From positions 1,178,001 to 1,242,000 of the forward strand of contig JAEPQZ010000005.1 of the NCBI GenBank assembly GCA_016758905.1: DNA of 64,000 bases, written 5' to 3'. The notes under the pieces are model-generated. The model ran no database searches, was not told the origin of the DNA, and worked only from the letters and a program-made list of their open reading frames with translations. This DNA is from Umbelopsis isabellina. Its lineage: Eukaryota > Mucoromycota > Umbelopsidomycetes > Umbelopsidales > Umbelopsidaceae. Shown here one piece after another: positions 26,940 to 36,120 of the stretch. Both the position numbers and the translations under genes were made by a program. Every line of letters starts with the position of its first letter. Within the stretch, counting starts at the first letter, position 1.

Positions 26940-29180
26940 CTTCAAACTGTAAAAGTGTCTTGAAATCCGTGGTGCAGTCAAAAATGGGCCAGTCACAAAT
27001 TCTCTAACTTTCAGCAGCAGCTTTGTTCACCCTCAGGCACCGAGCTTGTCCATGCGGGTAAAACGTTGTCCTTTTAATGCAGACGACTAAATAAAAACAA
27101 ACCATCTGCTTTGTAAGGAATAAATAATAATGGTATTGATGAAAGCCTAAATGCAGATTTATTTGTATTTGCGAAAGTCTCGAAAGCTTCTTTGTCAGTA
27201 AATGCATTTACGAGACGTATCCAATATGCATACAATGCACATTTCGCAGGTTAGTACTTTGCGCTCGGTTAATATCCAGCCGTCAAGGCACTCATCTGTA
27301 GGCTTAAGGATTATACAGAATCTATTCGTTATCATTGAATGATAATTTGGATAGATGGAATGTACCTATGTTTCACGCGGCTTTCCTTCATCATGCAACC
27401 ACTTACGTACCTAAAAAACCTGCAGTTGTGCTTAAATTGGGTCTGAAACATTGGATTCATTGTGGGTAAATTAAACTCGTAAGTTGAAGCCGCATCCTGT
27501 ACTGATACCAATGTCCAAGCATTTGGTTAATTCAAATCATATGTTATCTAAGCTGGTGCATCTAATACTTCACGGTAGAAAAGCACTTGCGCTCAGAGTA
27601 CAAGTAAAAACGCAATAATGCTTGCATCTTAAGAAATTTGGGTTTACTGTTGCAGTTTTTCATTCAGATATTTCCTTCAGTTACATGGCCACAAACGCAC
27701 AGTTAATCTTAGAAACCAAGCAGTTGCATAACATTATACAATCCGTTTTGGTCGCCGGCGTTTCGATTTGTAATTATGGAACCTTCCTGTTGAATAGTAG
27801 CAAATGACTTAAACTGAAAGAGAGTGGCGTTCGGCGGACCAAGGGCAATCCCTTCGGCTTGCACGTTTCCAAATATACACAGGTTCGAGAAAGTTTGACG
27901 GTGATCATTTTTGTGGTACCATGACCACCACCAAAAAAAAAAAAAAAGCTTGAATTCCTAGAGGGCCATAATGTCTCGAAATGCAAGGTTGGATATATCA
28001 TTTAAGGTGGTGGTGCAAACGTCGCTTGGCAAGACCCTTGGCTCTGCGGCGGCGTGCAATCAATTTTTGCTAAGATTTTAAGAGACGGTATGGGAATAGC
28101 TGAAACCAAAACTAAAACACGAGCAATCTCGACCAAGTATGGAGGAAGCATGTAGACGGTCGTAGCTGGCCAGGATCGAGCACCACAAGAGCGGTCTGTT
28201 GTGTAATGCAACTTAGTATAAATAGAAATGTGCAAAAAGATCATGAGTTCAGGTTTTTGAAAGCTGGCGCCAAACGTTTCTCATGTTGAAAAGAAAAAAA
28301 AAAGTGCCTTGGCGTTTCAAACTGGCCTGATTATACAAGATTTTTATAATACTAACGTCAAAGCTGGGAGTGGTCGTGGACGGAAAATAGAGATCAGCGA
28401 TGCAGTTATGTACGGGCAAAAGGGGGGGAAGATATTTGCAAGCGTACGGATTGCCCTGTTCTGTTTGTCGCACATGGCTAATAATATTGAATGCACAAAC
28501 GAGATGAGTGAATATATTTTCCAGCCATGAGTCCAATGTAACCTGTAAGGGGAAAAGGAGAGATGGAGGGGGGGGGACATTTCCCAACTACGTATTCTCA
28601 GTGATTGTGTTGGCGTTTTACCGTTAGGGTTATACACAGACGTTCTATCAATTCTTTGACCAATGGGATATATAACATGTAAGACACACAACTTTTGTTT
28701 TGGGGGACAATTTCAGGAGGTAATACAGCATGAATGAAGCTAGCACTAAACATATAGATCAAAGACGGTGTGCAGGCCAATCAGCTATGCAAGTTGGACT
28801 TTACCGAACTTAAAACAGTCCAACAATCTCCTGGCTCGATGTGTGTTACACACCTAATCAACGATTTGTAGGGTTACACTCGGTCGGAAGCATGAAAATC
28901 CTGGGTATCGCACGGGTGAGAAAGGAGAGTGAAAAGACATCTTGTTCATGATCCGACTACTGTATATTGCTCAGTGATCAAAACAGACTTTCGCATATCT
29001 TGTATTAAAAGGAATCACCTCTTGGCAACCGAGACGTCATGTCACATTACTACAAGCAATATTGCGTACTCTGACGCGAAATGGTAAAGTGAGAAATGGC
29101 CAAAATTTTCACTTCCGCTCCACATAGAGTTTCTGCGTTTACATCATCGTCTTTCAATAAATTTTCGCATCAATAAATAG
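26940..29180. other. Gene-poor region, 2.2 kb
   Basis: This is the longest stretch without a recognised gene. Open frames on either strand (up to about 115 codons near 28250-28690, minus) are of mixed composition, lack domains and overlap A or G runs. A TGGCGCCA palindrome near 28263-28272 and a poly-A tract near 27932 are the only features noted. It may be a long promoter for the secreted protein gene at 29243 or hold unrecognised non-coding RNA. Confidence 0.5.
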
Positions 29181-29183
29181 CTG

Positions 29184-29189
29184 TATAAA
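29184..29189 (+). promoter_or_regulatory. TATA box of the small secreted protein gene
   Basis: TATAAA at 29184-29189 lies 54 bp before the ATG, a good position for a strongly or conditionally expressed fungal gene. Confidence 0.5.
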
Positions 29190-29242
29190 CCTGCGTCCCA
29201 AACACTTTTCCATCTCTTGTTTCTTCACATAATATTCTCACT

Positions 29243-30061
29243 ATGAAGATCACTGCTGCTACCTCCATTGCCTTCTTTGCTTTCGTTGCTGCTGCTCAAG
29301 CTCAAAACACTTGCGACTGTGATCCTTCCGATTACAGCTGCTTGAAGGATTGTGGTACGTACCTGACAATGACACTCCCCAATATGTACAAGTTCCTCGA
29401 TCCGCTTCTAACATTGCCTATTCTTTTTTTTTTTCTTTTCTTTGCATAGTTGAAAAAACTAATAGCTGTATTCAGGACTGTTCTGACGACTCTTGCTACC
29501 AGTAAGTAGCCAACTCACTCTGACATGGAATCCGCTTATGCACGATATATTTGGGTGTAATAAGCAAGCAAAAAAACAAGCGTGTGGATGATTGATTCCT
29601 ATCACCTCGTATTCTACTATAATCAGGACACTTGATTAACTCTCTGTTTTTTTTCCTCTCGTAGAAACTGCATCCAAGACAATTGGCCCGGTCAAACTGG
29701 CTCATCATCCGCATCCTCTACTGACATGGCCTCTTCAACCGATGCTTCCACTGCCACTGACTCCTCCATGATGGCCACTGGTACCTCAAGCAGTGATATG
29801 TCCATGATGACTGGCGCTAGCTCTGCTATTGCCACTGCCTCCAGTGCTTACTTGTCTGCTTCTGCCAGTTTGAATAGCATGTTGACCTCCGGTCTTGCTT
29901 CGGCCAGCAGCTCCTTCCTCAGCGCTGCATCCAGTGCCGCTTCTAGCGCTTCTCAACCTTCTGCTTCTGCATCATCCACCTCTGCTGCCACCACTGTCCA
30001 AGCCAAGGGTGCTATGTTGGCTATGGCTATGGTTGCCGCCGCAGCTGTCTACGTTTTCTAA
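29243..30061 (+). CDS. Small secreted Cys/Ser-rich protein, probably GPI-anchored
   Basis: Three exons (29243-29354, 29450-29501, 29665-30061) give 186 residues. A signal peptide of about 20 residues (MKITAATSIAFFAFVAAAQA) precedes a compact Cys-rich module: CDCDPSDYSCLKDC, then SCIQDCSDDSCYQNC, with eight Cys in about 35 residues. The rest is Ser/Ala/Thr-rich and likely O-glycosylated, ending in a hydrophobic C-terminal segment (AMLAMAMVAAAAVYVF) typical of a GPI signal. The repeated C-x3-C spacing recalls small fungal extracellular modules, but I cannot name the family. The role is likely at the cell wall or surface. Both introns cut the Cys module. Confidence 0.8.
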
Positions 30062-31340
30062 TCAAATTTATATATTACCTTTATGCCACTCCTGTAACTT
30101 TTTTTCCCAAAAAACCCACCATATCATTTGAAAAAAAAGCAAATGATAGTTATTGCTGATAATCAAAACATCCCATTGGTGCTTTCTAGTAAAATAAATG
30201 CCCAGTTATCAATGTCTCTTGAAATATACGCCGTAAACAAATATACTCCCATCATGCCCCCTATGTCGATAGCAGATGCTATCGAAAGCTAACTATCAGC
30301 TACATTTACTTTCATGGCGGTGGTTCGTTCGTACCTTGTTGCATTTCACTCGAGCAGTCATAGAAAATCTAATAAGGGTTATAATCAATGCAACAATGTT
30401 TGCTTTATGGCTCCAGATTGGGCAAGACAGGTGTGGTGCATGTACCCTGACAAAATGTAAAAATATATATATATATATTAATTATAATGATTCCAAGTCT
30501 TTACACGACTAGATGGCGCAAAAGTGTCCAATCCCAGGTAATGGGCAGGGCCATGATTGTCGGATGTGGTGGTGTGGTATGTGCAGGCGCACGACCATTG
30601 AGGCGTACGCTCTGGCCATACCAGTCTTTCGATATCCGAACAAATCATGTACAACTCTACAATTTGAGAAACCCGAGGAGTTACAGATTAACCGGCTGAG
30701 ATTTAGATCTGTACCACCAGCCACATTAATGAAAGCTGTTTGTCGTGAGCATAGAAAGTGGACAGAGCCAAACGTAGGCAAGCCGCAGCAAGCACGGTCC
30801 CCTCTCACATGTGCAGCGTTCGCCGAGGCCGGCCTTTTCCCCGCCTGGCAATGGCCATATCTGCTGTAGGCCTTGTGAAAACCTGGTATGGTCGCTTTTC
30901 ACAACCCAAAACTTGGGTATTTCGCAGCCTAGCATGTGAAAATGACAAATGTTTGTATTAGAAACGACGAGTGGGGTTTTTGCTCACTGGCCACTTGAGT
31001 CACGCCAGACAATGAGATGTACAAAAAGCGATTTTGGCAATATGAAGGAACCATATGGGTTTTTAATAAAAAATAAATATGATAAAAAAAAGAAAAAAGA
31101 AAAAGAAATTACATTGGAAAAAGCAAAAAGCTTGCAGGCCCAGTTCAAGAAAAGAAATAAACAGCTATAGACAAAGGATGTGTTCAAGAATGACAGTTGT
31201 GGAGGATTTTTTATGAGCCTTTCTTGTGTTATTTGGGTTATGCGTTGATATTAAAAAAAAACCAGTAGGTTGGATTAGGATCTTTGAAGGTATTCCATAA
31301 GGCAATCAAAAGGAAGAGTATTTCTTGAATCTTGCTTTGG
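30062..31340. other. Intergenic, 1.3 kb, with a perfect 20-nt palindrome
   Basis: This spacer lies between the secreted protein gene and the 3' end of the first bZIP gene. A perfect inverted repeat is at 30266-30285 (listed separately), and a short TA run lies near 30465. Open frames around 30510-30960 on both strands overlap each other and have no domains. No RNA gene was recognised. Confidence 0.5.
30266..30285. repeat. Perfect inverted repeat, 9-bp arms
   Basis: TCGATAGCA and TGCTATCGA flank a GA loop. It could form a hairpin 3' of the secreted-protein gene or bind a dimeric factor. It is isolated in the spacer. Confidence 0.7.
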
Positions 31341-33096
31341 TTACACGTATTGCATCAATGGAGAAGTCAGAGGTGGTAAAGACTCCATGATATCCATCAT
31401 TGCATCTTTGTGGAGAAAAAGCGTGGTTAGTGGCTGGCTGACTATACAATATTGCATGTTAACGACATGGCGGTTACTCACCCATGGATATGTCTTCACT
31501 GCTTTCTTTAATGAATGAGTCGCTTTCGGTACCGGCCGTAGTCGTTTCAGAACTGGAGGATGGAGCAGCAATGGCCAAACCTTTGAATCCTTTTGTGATT
31601 TCAGGGAACTGATCTTTGTATTTCGTTCGTTCCAAATGCATTCCTTTCCTTTCCCAAAGTTTATCTGTCATACGTGTACCAAGATTGATCATAATCTCCA
31701 TGGAATTATCCGCTCGACGCATAGGCAAATGATTGGGACAGAGGAACCAAAACTTTTTGAGGAAAGTCGGTGGTACATACCAACAGTCGGGATCTGCAAT
31801 CTGTCCACCCAAAAAGAAAGATGATTCCAACAAGCAAGTGAATAACTCATTCGCGTCGTAATAATCTCGGAAGAGGATCATTCGATCACGCATAGCGGCT
31901 CCAGGCACAATGTCGATACGTTGATCGTGAGGAATACTCATCTGCAGTTCAGCTGTGACGGAAAAAAACCCCGAAATGGGTGTATACGTTAGCAAAACCA
32001 AAATTAAACACACACGTTCGGCGGCCCTAATAATTTAATAGTCTTGGCTACTTACTTGGCTCGAAGAGGCATGTGAACTTGTCGGACGTAGTTTCTTGGC
32101 GCATGATGGCCAAGGCGTCAACGGGAGTCATAGGTGGAAGAACCTTGTATCCTTCGTCACTTTCCACTTTCAATCGCCACATCTCTGCTTCATCATCAAC
32201 AGGTTCTTCTTTGGCTACCGAAGCTTCCCTGGCTGCTCCTGTCGGACTCGTGACATTGATGCTTGGATTGGTAAAGAATTTCAGATCACCGGCATTTAAT
32301 TGATGAACGATATTGGGGAAGAAGTTGCAACTGAGCAAAGCTTCCAAGTGATTGGCCGTCAAAGGCAAGGGGATTGGATAATTTTGACTGAGGGTCAGCT
32401 GCATATTCTCGGGGTCCACATCGGGGATTGGAAAAGCCCCAGGAATGGGTTTATACACCTGGCTCTGTTCCTCTTGGCTTGTATCGCTAATGATCTGGTT
32501 GTTCTTATCCAAATATAATTCCAAAGCATGTGGAGTCGATTTACATTTAGAATAGCTGAGAACTTCAGCACCATAAGCATCTGTTGCACCACCAGGTTCT
32601 GCCCATAATTTGGGAACATCTACGCCATGAGAAAAGCAAGCCACTTTATAGGTTAGCAAAAGTCCCTTCAAGTGCTGAGTCTCATATTCCAATTGCTGGA
32701 TCCGCTTCTGAGCTTCGGCGAGTTCTTTAATAGCTTTCTCGCGAGCGTGTACAGTTCTTCGGATGGTGTGTTCTGCTTCTTTCATTTCTCGTTGCTTCCT
32801 TTCTCGAAAAGCACGTTGCGCGGCACGATTTTGAGCTCTAAACGATTTTCAATGCAAAGTACGGTCATTGTTAATAAAAATGCGGCGTTCTTATTGTAAG
32901 TGCAGCATGATGCACGAGCGACAGCGACTTACTTTCGTTGTGCAGGGCTTGGCGGATTGGGTTTACGCCCCGGCTTCTTTTTGGGACGAATAGGTTTACC
33001 ATTTTCGTCCAAGGTACCGAGTTCTAACGTAGGGTCAAAGTGTTCAAAATTAATCTCGGTGGGCATAGTGATAGTTGATGTTTGAGAGCATGACAT
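31341..33096 (-). CDS. bZIP transcription factor with C-terminal DUF3425 domain (paralogue 1)
   Basis: Four exons (32933-33096, 32056-32837, 31482-31952, 31341-31405) give 493 residues. A conserved linker (DENGKPIRPKKKPGRKPNPPSPA, quoted here as GKPIRPKKKPGRKPNP) leads into the basic region AQNRAAQRAFRERKQ, of AP-1/Pap1 type, and a leucine zipper. Downstream is a DUF3425-like domain: SIPHDQRIDIVPGAAMRDRM, then DCWYVPPTFLKKFWF. The last exon encodes the tail DAMMDIMESLPPLTSP. ATG 33066 is an alternative start. The gene is divergent from a paralogue at 33748 with the same basic-region intron position and the same phase-1 final intron. It is a nuclear regulator; AP-1 relatives act in stress and nitrogen or metal responses, but the targets here are unknown. 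Confidence 0.88.
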
Positions 33097-33747
33097 GTGA
33101 ATTGCAAATCGAGATGAGAAGAGAGATTCAAGAAGAATACAAGGCAAGATAAAAATAAATAAAAAAAGCGGAGAACATGACGAGAGTTTGGCATTTTAGC
33201 GTTCATGTCCCCAAATGCAATATTTGCTTTTTTCTAATTAGTTATGGTTGGACATTTTTTATTTCTTTTTAAATATATTAATCATGGACTTGTGTGTGAC
33301 ATCGTTAGCCGATGGGGCAAAAAAGAGTGCTTTTCAAACCGTTATTGTATTGTTTCTAAATAATAAAGCTATGGGACAAATAAAAAGCATACGGTTTTCC
33401 ATATGGCCTTGTTCACCTGCCCCAATTACATGTGTGGGAAGTGCAAATGCCTATTGAGTATAGGGCGATCCGGGTAAGCTGTGGCTGAATTCTATGTTTT
33501 CTATGACAAAATGCAAGAATGACAACCGTCACGTGTTTGGTTGTCAGCCAGCCAGCCAGCCAGCCAGCTAGCCAGCTAGCCAGCTAGCCCAAACAAGCGG
33601 GCAAAATCACAGCCAATGAGATGATGGTGGCACTCATGTAACCCGTTTAACACTGAGGAATATTAAAAAAAATAACGAAACTCTCTTTTCAAGCCCGCAC
33701 TTCCCAGGTTTAACCTTCCGTCTTCTTTTCCTTTATACTTCACGGTC
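33097..33747. promoter_or_regulatory. Shared 651-bp divergent promoter of two bZIP paralogues
   Basis: The only spacer between the two bZIP starts contains one CACGTG E-box at 33530-33535 and a CAGC/CTAGC tandem repeat at 33545-33589. No perfect AP-1 site (TGACTCA or TTAGTCA) was noticed. Common control of both genes is likely from the layout, but only inferred. Confidence 0.5.
33545..33589. repeat. Tandem CAGC repeat grading into AGCTAGCC units
   Basis: About five CAGC units are followed by three copies of the 8-mer AGCTAGCC, a self-complementary-rich microsatellite in the shared bZIP promoter. Confidence 0.85.
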
Positions 33748-35832
33748 ATGGGTGACAATCTCTTTGACTTGACCAACGAGTTGTTGTTTCAGCAGATGCA
33801 GAGTTCTCAACAACAGGACTGGGCTCTTCCACCGCAACAGATCTACATTCCATCTGAAGTCAATTATTTAGACGACTTTCTCTCAACTCCATTTGCCCCA
33901 CATTCTGCTGCAAGTACTCCACAACCGCCACAACATCAGCAGTACAACCAAGCTCTGCAGCAACATGCTCCCCAGAACCCTTCAATAGATGAAAATGGCA
34001 ATCCAATTAAAATAAGGAAGCGTCCGGGGCGCAAGCCTAATCCACAATCGCCTGCTATTCGCAAGTAAGTTTACGTTGGCTTAGCCACCATTGTTGCACA
34101 CAACGTGTATTATTTTTTATTTTATTTTTATTTTCTTTAAAACAATTGTTAACGTTATCGCGACAGAGCCCAAAACAGAGCTGCTCAAAGAGCTTTTCGA
34201 GAACGGAAAGAGCGTCATTTGAAGGATTTGGAAGGAACCATTAATGGTCTTAGACAACAAAGAGCCCAGATGGCTAGAGAGCTTTCGGCGTGTCGTGATA
34301 ACCTGGAGGCTTTTCGTGCAGAAAACTGGTATTTGAAAGGTGTAATGCTTACTTTGCAATTTGTGTGCTTGCAAAAACACATGAGTATCCCGCCCCATTC
34401 ACCTTATCTGGATGAAGAATCGCTAAGGAAAATGGCTCAATCTATTCCGCATGCTATTGACGCGTATGTCACAGCCTACACTAAAAACAACATGGCTTAC
34501 AAGCCTAACCTTGGCACAGAAAATAATTTCAAGGTGCCTGCTGAGTCCTCACTCAGTCCAAGTGCATTTTCAATGTCCAATGATAATCGATCGTCTTTTG
34601 ACAGTCCCGAACTCGTCAGAGACTTCACCCCAGAGCGGTCATCCCGCTCTGAGCACGAACAACCCCTATTTGACGAAATTAAACCAGAACCATCCGACGA
34701 CACCGATATGTTGATTAACCCTGAACCAATGGATGATGAAGCTGTCAAACAGGAACAGCACTTGTTAGAAGAGGATATACAATCTACCGGCCGCGGCGTA
34801 AGCACGCCTAAACCTGCAGTGAACGCCCGCAACATTGAACCATCCATGTCGGCTGTGGCTGCGATTCAACGTATTCGCTTACAGTTGCGAGTTCAAAAGG
34901 CGTTCTCAGACCATGCTGGCCAACCGGAGTTGAATATACAACCGACGATATTACAGGTATGTTCTGTATTATATCAGCAGTTTCACACTAGCGTTAGGAC
35001 ACCTACCAGCTTATGCAAAGCTTTTTTTTGTTGGAAAAAAAAAATTACATCTATCGGTGAACTAATCCATTATCATTCTAGCTTTCCATTCCGCATGACC
35101 CTCGAATTGACTTGATACCAACTTCCCATATGCGAGACCGAATGATAATCTTCAGAGACCAATTCGACTTGGACGAATGTTTTGCCTTGTTACTCCGAGG
35201 CGCAGTTTGCCACGGCGGAGACCCAACCAAAGCAGAAGCTTGGGAGCTGCCGGCAGAATTCTTCAAGCGGTACTGGTTCCTTACTATTGACTATGATATT
35301 TCGAGAACGAACAAGTGGCGTAGATTGCAGGGCCTGGAGGATATAGGCCCGACCTTACAAAGCAAGGGTTCTTCTCAGCAACCGAATATTGACACAAGTA
35401 TGCTGAATACTAACATGGGCTCAATGTCGCCCACTGAGGGGAATATGGGTGAGTGTACAAAATATATTTGTTTTTTTTTTTTTTGTGGCTTTGGGTGCGT
35501 TGAAGGTAATAGACATGGTGTGATGTCCTGGCCAGCCCTTGCAAGTGTATCATAGACGCTATGATCGACAGATACGACAGTTAAGGCAAGACCCAAAAAT
35601 TTTGTCGAGAGAATGTGTCAAGAGATATTAAGGCAACACTAGAACATCAACCAATAGACCTTGTCAGATCTACGACTCTACCGACCCATAATTAATCATG
35701 CAATCAAGTTACGGTCAAAGCTACAACTAATCATTTAAAACTGACACCTTGTTCTGCAATCTTTTCCATCTGTTAGATACAATGATGTCGCTACTAGGCT
35801 CGTTATCCACTGTCGGTTCACCTAATCAATAA
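33748..35832 (+). CDS. bZIP transcription factor with C-terminal DUF3425 domain (paralogue 2)
   Basis: Four exons (33748-34064, 34167-34956, 35082-35448, 35777-35832) give 509 residues. A Gln-rich N-terminus precedes DENGNPIKIRKRPGRKPNP, the basic region AQNRAAQRAFRERKERH and a zipper with Leu spacing through LRQQRAQMARELSACRDN. An acidic middle contains two similar EPEPMDDEA-type stretches. The DUF3425-like part reads LSIPHDPRIDLIP, RDRMIIFRDQFD and WELPAEFFKRYWF. A 328-bp intron, long for this genome, separates a final exon coding DTMMSLLGSLSTVGSP, which matches the last exon of paralogue 1. If that intron were retained the protein would end at 35555 with an unrelated tail. Function is as for its divergent twin. 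Confidence 0.88.
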
Positions 35833-36120
35833 TTATGTCACTGCTTAATATCTCAAGATTTGCTTCTCTGTTTCATCATTCCCATCGGCTTTTCCTCTTT
35901 TATTTTTATTTAACTTGAACCAAATATGGTGGTTGTATCTTCCCCTGATTTGTTCACAAAAAACCATTTGTATATAAACATCCATTTCAAAACGTTTCGA
36001 AACATTGGCTTGATTTGTCAACCTGGGACTGTTTGTGACTGGATTCTTTTATGGATTTTTTTAATGAAGCTCGCCCCGCCTAAACCCAGGAACTCAGTTC
36101 TCGCAATCGTGTAAAAGTAA

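Noticed and set aside
28002-28780. Overlapping minus-strand open frames in the gene-poor region
   Set aside because: Several frames are open over the same bases, residues look random, and none has a recognised domain or good start context.
30509-30960. Open frames on both strands of about 100 codons
   Set aside because: They are mutual shadows with no conserved features.
35449-35555. C-terminal extension of bZIP paralogue 2 by intron retention
   Set aside because: The downstream exon at 35777 matches the last exon of the paralogue, so splicing is favoured.
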